Positions 48,101-60,092 of a stretch of DNA of 64,000 bases are shown here, piece after piece (the stretch's first letter is position 1; every line of letters starts with the position of its first letter). Source of the stretch: Hygrophila difformis (Eukaryota; Streptophyta; Magnoliopsida; Lamiales; Acanthaceae). The notes under the pieces are model-generated. The model ran no database searches, was not told where the DNA came from, and worked only from the letters and a program-made list of their open reading frames with translations. The stretch spans positions 53,695,459 to 53,759,458 of the forward strand of contig JAOANR010000004.1 of NCBI GenBank assembly GCA_030278955.1, given 5' to 3'. A program made the position numbers and the translations under genes.

Positions 48101-51100
48101 TATAGTGAAGTGAGATCTTGTTAGATTCGTCTCATCGTGTAGTTTTTAAATATCGAACTTCTAGAATTTTTACTTATACCGAATTTGAATTATTAATGGT
48201 TTAAAATGTGCATTGAACTGCGTGAAAAGTTGGTTTGTAATAAACATTTGAGAACGGAGGAAGTAATAGTATAAAATAAAGTCTAGACAATATGATTAAA
48301 CCCTAAACCCCAAACACATTACACACCCTCTAAGTAAATTAAACATGGGAAAATAAAGGTGGGAAATGAAATATGAATGGGAGAAAATATTGATTACCAT
48401 CATAACGGATCAAAGACTCCGGAAGCCCATTGGGCCGTGTCATTTTCTCCTTGGCTCCTTCAGTGTGTTTGCTTACCTCAACTTGCATACTGTTCAATTC
48501 AATTCATTCCAATCTCAAATTATATTCGTTTCAATACACATGCATATAACATATTATTCATATTTATTATAAAAAAAAAATCAAATATTATAGTACTCTT
48601 AGTTAATAAATAATTAGTAATACTAAATTAAAAAGAAGAAATAAGATTAAAATTGGAAAATAGATAAATTTTTATACTGAAGTTTACAAATAATTGAGTA
48701 CTGCTATTTTTAAAGAAACAAAGGATCTCTTACATGATAAAAATTATGTGGATAAAATAATTTCTAATTGAACATAAATTTGACTTTGAGTTTGAAATTC
48801 TCATGGACAAAAATAATATGTCAGATGGGTGTCCCCGTTTGACAAGTAACGAGGGGACAATTAAATATGTGCAATCCAATCCAACTTTAATCTTATCAAT
48901 TATTGGTTCACCAAACAGTCTTAAAAATTAAACAAATTTTTTTTTTTTTTGGTTTTTAAATGCATGTAGTTTTATAGATATAAAAATCACACAACACTAT
49001 ATGCATCCAATTTAATTTGAAAGAGGAAGCTAGGGTAAATTAGGGGAAAGGCAAGAATAATTTTTCGGAGTTAGAGGATAAATTGGACATCAACTTACTA
49101 ATCTGAAAAGACCGTTGCATGTTGTGGAATGTGGGGAACGGGGACCATTACATTTGCACATCATTAGCGCTACTTGTGATGGACCACTGCACCCCCAATC
49201 AATCTAATTTGGGCTTACAAGTTTATCTCATTTTTATTATATAAGCTACTACACTCACCCCCAATTTTATGAATATAAATAAGATTATTGTGGTAAAAAT
49301 AATACTACAAATGCATGGCAATGTTACACACAACCAAAACCACTCTCAAGCAAAATCTTTTGTACGATAAAAATAATACAAATGCTCATTTAAAAAGGAA
49401 AAAAAAAAAAAAAAAAAAGGTGCATTAACAATCAAGTGATTTAATAATTTAATTAGAAGTCTAAGTTAATTTTACTGAAATTTGAACTTAACTAAATTAA
49501 GTAGACCTTTAATCTTCCAACTTTTCTATACAGGTGTTACAATTATATATGACATTTTTGCCATACATTTAATTTGTATTGAGAATTGAGTTGTTTCTCT
49601 TTAGAGCACACATTCACATATTTAAGAAATTTTCATACAAATACAAACATACTTTCATGATTCTACATTAATTATTAGTAGTAATATAGTTGTATTTCAT
49701 AAATATTAAAATGATGCCGAAGGAAACTTAAAATTTTCAAAATTTTGTATAAAAAAGTCAAAAAATAAAAAAAGGTGAAACGGATTGATTATTACTCCCT
49801 CCGTTCATTTTTAGTTGTCTTTTTAGAGAGTAAAAAGTGTTCCAAAATAGTTGTCATTTTTAGGTAGTTATAGGTAGTTATGCTATGTTTTTACTATATT
49901 ACCCTTCACTTTACATAAATGTTATTTGTTAACATTTATTAATAATGAATTTAGTTGAATGGTAAAAATGTAATTTTATGAGTTAATTAATACAAACATT
50001 GGTTATTGAAATTGAGCTGAAGAGACAACTAAAAATGAATGGAGGAGTAATTACTATCTAGAAAGTAAAAAAAAAAAAAGGAAAAAGAAAATAATTAAGT
50101 GTACAACTAAAAATGGAAAATTGAAGAAGTTGGGACTTGGGACTAAAAGTACTTCAATAAGTCTGTGATTTGTCCTAAATACTTTTTTAAAAAAAAATAA
50201 ATAAAAAATTCAAGTTATAGCAAAGACCACCTTTCTTAAGTGATCAGAGTTCATATTACTTAAAGCAATTGAATTTTCTACGTATCAAATAATGTTCATT
50301 AAAGTAAATTACATAATTATAAATAAACAAAATTATATTAGTACTGTATTAATTTATTAGGTGGCCGTGGGAGGGAGCAATAAAAATAGTTTTGGGTTTG
50401 GGGCAGATAGAAATTACTAGTATAAAGGGGGGTATGTTATGTATGTATTTGGAATGAGTAGAAGATGATTGATTACCCAATGTATTTGAGGACTTTGCCA
50501 GTTTCATCCTTGATGGGTGCTATGGTGAGAAGATTCCAGAAGGGCGTCCCGTCCTTCTTGTAATTCAGCAATCTGCCGCAGTAGTTCGTCCCCTTCTCCA
50601 GCGCCTCCCTTATCTTCGCCACGTCCTCCGGGTCCGTGTCCTTCCCCTGCAGAAATCGACTGCCCCAGCGACCCACCATCGCCCAGTATAGCATTAGCAC
50701 CCCCATCAATCATTAATTAATTCAACATTTCAACGCCGTAATTCAACAATTTCATAGTATCCAATTCCCTACCAATTCCGGCCGACCACCTCCCGGGAAG
50801 TGTACCCGGTCATCTTGAAAAACCCCGCACTCGCGTACATGATTGGGTAATCCGGCTTGCTCGCATCGGACACCACGAATGTCTGCTGGAATGTCGACAG
50901 CGCGTCCTTCAGATCCTCCGATACTCTCGGGAACCCCCTTTCTTTCCCTGCAAATTATGGATTGGATTAACGTTACCCGCCTGAAAAAATCTCAAGTTGG
51001 AAAATGCTTTGTTCAATTGGAGTTTTGACTGGTTAAATTGGTCGAGTTCATACCAGCTCCGTCTTCGGAGAATTCATCCGAGCTGCGCATTGAGTTTCCG

Positions 51101-51559
51101 GAATCCCGCCGGCCGGGTTTGTTCTGCTCGTCGCCGGAGGTCCTGACTTTCACGCCCTGAGGTTTTCCCGTCTCCTGGTCGGTCTGCAGGACAAGCCCCC
51201 ACTCGGCCGCCCGCTGAGCGGCGACGCCGGTTTCCCCGGCGGCGGCCCGCCTTTGTCGGAGGCGATTTCTGCGTTTCATGATCGTTGAATATTTCGGCAA
51301 TAGTCCTGGCCGAAGCGTGCGGAGGCGGTACTGCGGGTTCCTTGAGGGCCATCCAGGAAGTAGTGGTGATGCCGTCGGCAGTGGGATTGGGGTCGGGGCT
51401 GGAGGCCCATGACTGCTGCCAGGTGGAGGGCTGGGATGATGGGCGAAATCCAGCAGCAGCAGCAGGAGAGGGAGTAAAAACTTCCAAAGAACCCCTTTGA
51501 TCCCTCGGAAGAGGCGGAATCAGAGACGACTGTTTATGCTGCAGGTGATCACTTTCCAT
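42110..51559 (-). CDS. PHOT1: Phototropin 1 blue-light receptor kinase (23 exons; frame break in exon 1)
   Basis: Plasma-membrane blue-light receptor for phototropism, chloroplast movement and stomatal opening. Exons, 5' to 3': 51559-51054, 50947-50773, 50659-50477, 48489-48398, 47451-47178, 47098-46849, 46735-46665, 46235-46129, 45931-45882, 45772-45668, 45577-45518, 45435-45346, 44869-44793, 44363-44279, 44182-44102, 43954-43851, 43681-43632, 43560-43454, 43342-43211, 43034-42983, 42873-42761, 42667-42527, 42199-42110. All introns are GT-AG, and phases agree from exon 2 on. Discounting one surplus base in exon 1 gives 997 aa, near Arabidopsis PHOT1 (996). LOV1 Cys227 and LOV2 Cys516 both lie in GRNCRFLQG, each split by an intron. 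The AGC-VIII kinase has GSGDTGS, K696, D792 (YRDLKPEN) and D810-F-D. Exon 1 is 506 nt but must be 3n+1; see findings. N-terminal motifs [10 protein letters not shown] and [10 protein letters not shown] are in one frame, and [15 protein letters not shown] is in the next. Confidence 0.95.
44719..44744. repeat. (TG)n microsatellite in a PHOT1 intron
   Basis: Thirteen TG units lie in the intron between the two exons that carry the kinase glycine loop. Confidence 0.9.
48003..48263. mobile_element. Stowaway-like MITE in PHOT1 intron 4
   Basis: Left TTTCCTCCTTTTTCAAATG and right TTTGAGAACGGAGGAAG sit next to TA. The body is subfamily A. Confidence 0.8.
49795..50047. mobile_element. Stowaway-like MITE in PHOT1 intron 3
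   Basis: Left CTCCCTCCGTTCATTTTTAG and right AAAAATGAATGGAGGAG sit next to TA. The body is subfamily B. Confidence 0.85.
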
Positions 51560-52685
51560 TATTATTTCTGCATCATCAACACTTATATTGAATTTTAACT
51601 ACAATAATAATAAAAGAGATGGATGAAAGCGGGAAGTGAAGTAGAAGTAGAGGTTGAGTTGGGAAGTCTATCAATCTATCAATCTTTATGTAGTAAGTAG
51701 AAGTTATTGAGACAAAAACGGGGGAAATTGACAGATGAGAGGTGAAATTTCATGTAATTTGGGGGGGTGGGTTTATTGGTAGATATTTTTTTGGCTAGAC
51801 GTTTATTGGTAGATATTTCTATAGTGTTTGGGGATTGGGGATAGATAAGTGAAAAGGGATGACAGTTGGGACTTGGGAGCTGCTGATGGGGAGAAGTACG
51901 TAGTATTTGTCAGTTGCCGTCACTGCACGCACTTGATTGTAACTCAACGGAGAGAAAAGGTATGGTTTTGGAGAGAACCTGAGGCCATTGGAAATCAATG
52001 ATCTGGTTATTTGGGATTTGGGAGGGAGGGTGACCAATCATCATTCAACAATTCGCGCTGCAAGGGTGCAATTGGAATTTCGGTGGGTTTTGGCTCACAA
52101 TTTTGCCTGTCCTCTTCTGGAAACGATCTCACCACCTTATATTTTCATGGGCACTTTCGTCAAGATAATATGCCTTTCATTATTTGTTCTATTCTCCAAC
52201 ATGACCACTATCTTTTTCTATTCCTAGCTAGTACTAGTATTTTGTTTTTTTAGAGCTAATAGTAATGAAAGGATAAGTAATGTAGTAGTATTTTATTTTA
52301 TTTTTTTTTATATACACAAATCGAGATTAATTCTGAGTATTAATAAAATAATGATAAGTTCCAGTTCCAAATGGGTTTTTTAAAGAATAGATCTCCAAAT
52401 CGCATGACCCAAACAATCATTAGTCATTACTACTATACCCTTAAATGGAGATGGTTCATCGAATCCATTTGGGAAATGCTAATTTAGGAAAATTTGTGGC
52501 AAAATGTACAATAAAATGATTTAATGAAGTTGCATTAATTTCCAATTAAAATTACCTAAGCAAAACTGGCACTTGGACATAAAGTGATATAATGAAACTG
52601 CACTCATTGAGGTTTTTTTATTCATGCAATCATGCAGACCCAGTATATATATACTGTACTATAAGAAAACAAATGGAGTAAAGGC
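51560..52685. other. PHOT1 upstream region and spacer
   Basis: The PHOT1 promoter and leader should lie in the first several hundred bases, transcribed leftwards. I see no unambiguous TATA box. No other gene was seen. Confidence 0.45.

Positions 52686-52749
<64 letters not shown>
52686..52749. repeat. (TAA)n microsatellite, about 21 units
   Basis: An almost pure TAA/ATA tract. The poly-Ile frame on the opposite strand is an artefact. Confidence 0.93.
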
Positions 52750-53526
52750 GTAATACTAAAATTGTATTTCTTCTGGATATTTCTGTAATTATTATGATTA
52801 TATTTCCTTGTAGTGGCATATTGATATATCAGCCATGCTGCCTTGATTTGAACAAGATCACATCCATACATATACACACAAACACAATAATAGTTGCAAT
52901 AAAACCATGGGGGCCAGATTACAGCAAAAGAAGATATATGATGAAATGAGATGAGGATAAAATCAATTAATTGTGTAAATAAATTCAAAAAAACTGCTAC
53001 TATATGACACATGAGAGGAATTGAAGCTATCAAGCTAAGCTGAAAAATATGTATACTCAGTAGTATGTGGGTAGTTCATGAATTAAAAGTTGTGGGCTGT
53101 CAATGACAGTGACCTCATCTTAATGAATGAAAAACCTGTCACACCCTTTTCCATGTACACACATATTATTTACAAATCTTGTTATAACATATAGTAGTAA
53201 TTAGTAGGTGATGTTATGTGCACCACACACATTTGCCCACAACAAGCATCACTTTCTATAAATTCAATACCGTTATCATTCATAAAATAGAAATTCAATT
53301 ACTGTTTGCATCCATCCATAAATCAATATACATGTCACTCTGCAGACATATTTGTCAGTCTCATATTTATGTTTGCAACAGAGGATGTCATCTGATCTGT
53401 TTGATTCCATTCCATGCATGTGTGTGTTTAGGATTTCATAATAATTCATCAAATTAAATGATTGTGTCTGTGTTTAATTTGAAGAATTATATATAAATTT
53501 GGTTACAAGAGTGTCTAATAAGATAT
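52750..53526. other. AT-rich spacer
   Basis: No gene, RNA or clear element was seen. Confidence 0.4.
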
Positions 53527-53529
53527 TTA

Positions 53530-53859
53530 GGTCTCGTTCTCTAGAACTGATTTTCAGGCCTTATTACTTATTTTTTTTATAAAAATCAGATCAGACCTGA
53601 TCAGATAAGAAACATTAAGATCAGACCAGATTATATAAGATCAGATCAGACCATATCAAATCAGACCAGATCAGATCAGATCAAATCATTATAATAATAT
53701 ATAGAAAATAAGATCAGACCACACCAGATCAAACCAGACCAGATAGAATCAGACCAGACCAGAAATATTCAGACCAGATCAGACAAATTCAGATCAGACC
53801 AGACCAGATCTTATAAATTCAGATCAGACCAGAAAAATTAAGACCTAGATAACAGGGCC
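53530..53859. mobile_element. Harbinger-like MITE with an AGATCAGACC interior and TTA TSD
   Basis: This 330-bp element has ends GGTCTCGTTCTCTAG and CTAGATAACAGGGCC, which are imperfect inverted repeats. TTA lies at 53527-53529 and 53860-53862. The interior is a degenerate array of AGATCAGACC and AGACCAGATC units. It is non-coding. Confidence 0.75.
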
Positions 53860-53907
53860 TTAATACCATATATAGAACTCAAGAGTGAAGACCCTTTAAT
53901 TTAAGAT

Positions 53908-54022
53908 CATATCCGGAATGTTTGGGAGCCAGCGAATCCGTTAGCAGATAGCAGATTCAAATAGCAGATTGTCTCACAGTTCTCTCTCTGAATCCACTAT
54001 TCGCTAACACTCAAACACCCCC
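53908..54022. mobile_element. Palindromic ~100-bp MITE, copy 4
   Basis: It runs from GGAATGTTTGGGAGCCAGCG through TAGCAGATAGCAGATTC and CACAGTTCTCTCTCTGAAT to CTAACACTCAAACACCC. It matches the copies at 12088, 12353 and 19863. Confidence 0.62.
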
Positions 54023-55021
54023 ACTATAAAAGCAACTTTTTTGCCATCTATACATTGTTAATGTACAGGTGGCTTAGGCTGTATAGACTGGGAAAAATCA
54101 ATTGGACAGTAACTTAAATTGATGATAGAAAGCAATAAAAGGATTGGGATTTGGGAATAAGAAACATGGAGGATCGGATTCGGATGCCCGCAACAAGACG
54201 AGAAAATGGTGGATGGTAATAGATAGGATAGGTATCATTACATTATTAGTTCTTTGATTTTTCTGAATGAAGAACATGAATATAATGGGGGATGGATGCA
54301 TGGGGCCACAACGTCACTGCACTCCTACTATACAGTGTGCATGCATAACCTTATTATTAGTAACTGTGTATTTTGGGGGGAAATCAAAATTTGAGGACAC
54401 AAACATATATACTCCATGTTGTTAAAAGTACAACCACCAAAGCTGATGAAAGGCCAGCCAAGAGTTGTAGTAGTAATTTGGTTGCCCATTTAGGGGATTA
54501 GGTCATGTGCGGATATTTGGATTTTGGTGGTCAATTCAATGAAAATATAATCTATTACGGAGTATATGTTTCCTTTTTTTTTTCTTTTTTTTTTTTCAAT
54601 AACACTACTAATGTCGATAAATGAGTAATGCATGGAAGCACATAACACACAAATTATAAAAGGGCAGCAGCGGACTGGATATCTTCTTTCTTTCAAGGTA
54701 TATAATACTACAGAGAAAGAGTGATTGAGCAATCCACCGAATTATCAACCAACCTATACCCATTTATTTATAATAAAAAACACTAAATATACTAGTTTAA
54801 TTAATGAGACGCCATCATTTTTTTTTTTTCGAAGTCGAAGCCATATCAATTTAATGCCTAGTGAAATGAATAAACTAATTATTAATGGAACGGGTTTGCA
54901 TACAGAGTATGCATATCCTGATATACTTTTTTATGCCTTGTGAGTGTTTTTTCCCTTTTGCTTGATAGTTCACTGTATTTATTTTATTTCTTTCCTTTTA
55001 TTTTATTTCTTTCCTTTTTAA
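54023..55021. other. AT-rich spacer
   Basis: No gene was seen. T-rich runs lie at 54570-54600 and 54815-54830. Confidence 0.4.
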
Positions 55022-55171
55022 CGCTTCATCAGTTGTGCCCAAATTAATGCTTCCTTTTTAAACCCGCTTACCGAAGATTTTGTTGCAGAGGATGCCATCC
55101 CCATGTGTGCAGTTGCACCCATAAATCAGTCAAGTGTTTTGGATCGTGGAAAGGGGAAGCAGAAAGTTTAA
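55022..55171 (+). other. Possible C-terminal coding relic or terminal exon, unidentified
   Basis: An open frame without its own useful ATG reads, in part, NPLTEDFVAEDAIPMCAV and INQSSVLDRGKGKQKV, then TAA at 55169. Its composition looks protein-like and a TTGTTGCAG acceptor-like site lies at 55080-55088. I do not recognise the family and found no upstream exon. Confidence 0.25.
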
Positions 55172-55939
55172 TTTGGCTGCCCAACAGAACATTTCTTCAT
55201 CATTTTAAAAATATTGTTCAACAGTATTGTCGCATAACATTATGTTTGTGGTTTGGATTTAAATATTCCATAATTATTTATCCCTTTTTGACTCAATGTT
55301 CACTTATTATATAATAGTATTTATGTCCTTTATTCATTTACTCCCTTTTTTAAACTTAGTCGTGCTATTCCTCAAGGCCCAAAATGTTACATTCATGCCT
55401 GAATAATGTTCTTATAATTACGAAGCATGATTCATATGAAAATATATAAGAATCACTGTCTTAAGTTCTTAATTGTTTTGCTTATCCGAACAGTGCTGCT
55501 ACCCAGTTCATTCTGTGCTGCGAATTGTGCAATACCATGTTGTACCGATGTTGTTACGTGCTCCTCCAGCCATGCATTGAGAATGGTTTATGGTGTTGTG
55601 CTATTTCACGTTCTCATTTGTGTTCTACACTAAACTGACTAATGTTATTTTCATGCGTCAAAATGTTCTTCGAACACATCCCACGCTATCTTCCAATTAT
55701 CTATTTGAAACAGGATATATTCACTCATGCTACACATATCTCTTTACTGTGATCTTTTCATTACCTAGCAATGTTCCATAACCTATTTGATTATCACTTC
55801 TGCTGTGTGGAAAGAACACTAATTAATATAATTGTTCCATCGACACATCACAACCACCCATATTCCATTGATGCCAATAGTTCATCTAAAGAAAAAAAAT
55901 GGTTCAAAACCTTCGACAACCACAACTATTATTTCTTAC
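55172..55939. other. Spacer between two unidentified coding traces
   Basis: No exon following the minus-strand exon at 55940-56180 could be found here. Confidence 0.35.
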
Positions 55940-56180
55940 CTGTCATCACCGATTCCACACGGGTGTAAGCGTCCGCACTACTTAGAGATTGCATTTCCGA
56001 GCACGGTTCAACAACACACAATGCATCGTCATCATCTTCACCATTTTCATACACTGGTAATGTCAAATCCTCTTCACAGCATTGCAAAACATCATTGTCG
56101 TCGATTGAATAGCATCCCACATCTGGTATATCATCATCAACGTTGTTGTGATCTTCCGGGAAGTTGTTGAGATCCAGCAT
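55940..56180 (-). CDS. Possible first exon of an unidentified gene or gene relic
   Basis: From ATG at 56180 the frame reads MLDLNNFPEDHNN, then an acidic stretch (ENGEDDDDALCVVEP) and ADAYTRVESVMTG. It ends at a good donor (GATGACAG|gtaagaaa). That gives 80 codons plus one base. It lacks low-complexity artefacts and looks like a real acidic N-terminus, perhaps of a nuclear or transposon-derived (FAR1/FRS-like) protein. That is a guess, since no downstream exon is visible. It could be a relic. Confidence 0.33.
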
Positions 56181-56727
56181 TGTCGTCCCGTACCTCCCGT
56201 CCAAAGGCCTGCTTTTTTCCCGTTTCTAAATTGCCTCAAACCATGTCCGTAACTGCAACCAATTGAGAATGGAAGTTACAAATCATGCACTTCATTTCGT
56301 CCATTATTTCGGGCTAATAGGATTATCTTTCCATTGGCAATAAATGTCAACAAATGGTAAGTTTTCCTTATTATGTCAGTCATTAATGTTAGAATATTTT
56401 CAGATTCTCTTTCCTATGCCACCTTAATGACGAGTAGCACCACTTGGCCTATTGTGGAACATGTCCGGAAATGCAGACAATTGTGTGTCTGCATAGTAAC
56501 TTAACCGTATTGCAAAATAAGAATTAATTAAGTTAATATGCTCCGATGGATTCAACATCCCAGCTTTTAGACTAACCTTCAAGGTTGCGATCATGATCAA
56601 AATTGAAAATAACTAAATCTTATGGAACTATATTTGCAATTTAACTTATTAGCTAATTATTATTAATTCCCCCGACCAATTCTTGGGTATATGCCTCAAT
56701 CACTCATTAACACTTTCCATAAATATA
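56181..56727. other. Spacer upstream of the unidentified exon
   Basis: No gene or clear element was seen. Confidence 0.35.
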
Positions 56728-56729
56728 TA

Positions 56730-56990
56730 CTTCATCCGTTTTTATAGGATTGCACCATTGGACACATGCACAAATGCCGATACACATTTTCAACGATTAA
56801 TAACTTAAATTGTATACTATAAAAAAAAAATTGTAGAAATTTGATATTCTAAAACTACAAGTTTAGACAAATCTAACAGGATTCACTTGACTATGTTTTT
56901 TCTTCTATAACTATGATAAAAATTTAGACAATGTTAAACTGTGAACAGTGTAGAAAATAGCAATGTTGCAAACCTAACAAAACGGATGAG
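56730..56990. mobile_element. Stowaway-like MITE, subfamily A
   Basis: It starts CTTCATCCGTTTTTATAGGA and ends CTAACAAAACGGATGAG, with TA on both sides. The right TA has expanded into a (TA)n run (56991-57019). Confidence 0.83.
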
Positions 56991-57019
<29 letters not shown>

Positions 57020-57021
<2 letters not shown>

Positions 57022-58365
57022 TTTTTATTATAGGGTTGTTCTTTGATTACAAATTCCTGATGTATACCGATCCACGACCGATTATTTGTTCTTTGATCAT
57101 ATATATATGTGGAACATTTAGAGACACTAATTAACATTCCATACATATATAGACAGCATGATGAATGCATTCATCACCTAACTACTTAAGACTCCAATTC
57201 CTATCATGTGGAAGAATCAAGAATTATTTTGATTAAATTAGTGACGTAAAAAACTAAAGTACACATGCACCTATAAGTTGTCACATATGCCAACTTAATT
57301 AGTATACTACTATTTATTTATGATACTACTATATTATGCCTCGCTCCCAAGTGCTTATTTTGAATCCCGTCTTATTATCACACCTCACACATGGGAAACC
57401 TTGCATCTTTTCAACAATTCCTAAAAAAAGTTTTTTTTTTTTTTTTTATAAATGATTTTGTCTGTAAACTTGAAAATGTGGAGAAATTAAGAGGAAATTA
57501 AATATGTATGCATAAACTAGGTAAGGAATTAAGGATGGGTGAATGGGTCCAATGGGCACGTGAAATGGTCCAAAATATTTTGTGTAAGTCACAATCTGGG
57601 ACTCTCCTGTTGCTTTAATTAAATACATTCTGCCAAAATTCCATTTCAGCCAATTAACTTGCTATATACTATCACTTTGCATATTCACATTTCACACCCT
57701 TTAATTTGCCCCCACTTCTTTTGTATTCTTATTCCCCATATTATATATACTATGTATCACTCTTTCTGTCAATTGCTTTTCTTTTCACCCTTTTTTTTTT
57801 ATTGACAGTGAATACACAGCAGAACAAAAATTCCGTATGTATACTGATTACTGACATCTTAATAAGAAAATATCTCTAACTGCAAAATTAAAATTTTGTG
57901 ATTTTTTTTTTTTTTTCTCTTTTTCTATTTTAGCAACCCTCAAAATATCACTAAAAGCGCCGGTACCAGCGAGATTTTAAAAAAGAGAAAAACAGTAATC
58001 TGGAAAACTTATTCACTGTGGTAGGACAGGCCAGGGACTTGCCTTCAACCAATTAAGTGTGCGCGTGTCTATGTGTTTTTCGTTATCCAGATTAGGAAAT
58101 CCTAATAGTAAGATAGAATGAGAATATAAATATAATTTTTCCGTGGGAAAAAAAAATAAAATAATAATAGTAGTACAAATAAAATCACAAGAACTGCAAG
58201 AAGATATTGTAGGTGGTAGCTTAATATAATCTAGCAAGGCAAGAACATAATTTAATCTTATCTTGTTGTCCTCCTATGTATGTATCGGCATATGCAGCTG
58301 CCTGTCATCATTCAACCAGTCCACTTGATGAATCCAACTTTCTTCCCAAATCACAAACAGGGGTG

Positions 58366-58399
<34 letters not shown>

Positions 58400-59468
58400 T
58401 TAAGGAGCCTAAAAAAAAGAAGAAAAGAAAATAAAAAATTTATGGAGAATACATACACATGTATCACCTAGTAATTCATGTAGTATAAAAGATTTACACC
58501 TATGCGCCATGAATTGGTGATATGTAAATTTACCGGAGGGCAACATCATATTGGATATTACGTACTCCTTTTTTATACGTAGTTGGGATCAATTCCACCT
58601 ATTATTATTGATTGGTTTTGGTTTTACGTGTAAAATATAATCAGGTTTTTATTTTTGTTTTTGTAGATTAATTAGGTTCCTCCTTTCATTGAACTTTTAT
58701 TTTTTTTTTGGATGATGGAGCGACGGTGTAACGGACAACAAAATTATTTACAATTAATGTTAAATTTAAGTTTCAGTAATCGATATAGTATTTGTCCCAA
58801 ATCATGGATGCAACGCCAATATAATAATAAACATGAAGTATATAAATAATCAAAAGAGGCCAAAGTGTAATGCGGCCGTTTTCACTTTTCATTGAGATTG
58901 GGGATAGGATTCAATTCAGAGTTCTGAATTCCATGCATGTGGAAATGTTCCATTTCTAAAATACTAATAATAATATAGATTTAGAATTATACTAAATAGA
59001 CTAGGAATTGCTTTTCTAATAAGATCTATTTCATAATCTAATCTATTTGCAGGCTAGCTCTAGCTCTCATTCCCAAATAATTTCCCATTAAAGTAATATC
59101 ACCAAATTAAAAGGTTTTAATCAAAACCCTAATTGGAAACTGTTGTGTTATAGTAGTATATATTAGGAGTATTTGCAATGAACGAGGGGCACACATGACA
59201 CATTCGTTTAATTAACCCTTCTAGAAAACGAAGAGTGTGTGTAAACCTTTATTAATAAAGCCCTATTATGTAGTATAATTTTGGAATACTCTGATTTATA
59301 TATATTATCCTTTACTTTGTGTAAATATCACTGTTTCCAATATTCATCACCAATCGTAGTTTTGATATATAGTACTTCGTATTTGTTAATAATAATGTTT
59401 GGATAGAGTTAATTCTGTTTTTAGGCATTATTTTATCCTTTTAATTAATTTAAGTATATTTATAGCAT
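57020..59468. other. Long AT-rich spacer
   Basis: No gene was seen. It has T-runs at 57430-57447 and 57902-57916, and a (TA)n-(GA)n run at 58365-58400. Confidence 0.4.
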
Positions 59469-59476
59469 CATGAAGG

Positions 59477-59740
59477 CGGTGGCGGATCCAGAAAATCTTT
59501 TAAGTGGTGTCCCCAAAAATGGTGGAATCTATATTTAAATTAGGGATGATAATTACAACACAAAACTATAGAGTAAAACTTGGTTGAAATGAAAAATTGT
59601 GGTGTCGCCCTCAAAATTAAGCGGTGTCACCAAGCCTAATATAGTTAAATGTGAAAAAAATTTCTACCTTAAAATAACAATTTTATCAATTTAAGTGGTG
59701 TCATGTGTCACCCTTAAAACATATGTAGATCCGCGCCCTG
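59477..59740. mobile_element. Short hAT-like MITE with perfect 8-bp TSD
   Basis: This 264-bp element has ends CGGTGGCGGATCC and GATCCGCGCCCTG. CATGAAGG lies at 59469-59476 and 59741-59748. Internal GTGGTGTC and GTGTCACC motifs repeat. It is non-coding. Confidence 0.85.
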
Positions 59741-60092
59741 CATGAAGGATGCAGGAAATGAGAGCACGCGCGTGTTGATCAAAACAAATTAAAATTCGAT
59801 GATGCTTGTAATGTGTTTGATGGAATGTCTAAAAAGAACAAGAGTCTCAAATATTTTCTATATATATATGCAACTTTATAGGAAAAATCATATATCATTT
59901 CATATGAAATTTGTAACAAAGCTGCATCCTTTGAATCATTAGGTAATTGAACTGGTGACGTGTGTTCTCCATCAATTCTATATTCAAAATTCAAACACCT
60001 GCAGGATAATATTATTGATTGAGCTAAGGGTACGTAAAGAGACATTAGGATCTGCTGGATATATATACTACTACTTATGTGGCAGGTGTGCC

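Noticed and set aside
52659..53033. 124-codon minus-strand frame with poly-Ile
   Set aside because: It reads through a TAA microsatellite and has no recognisable domain.
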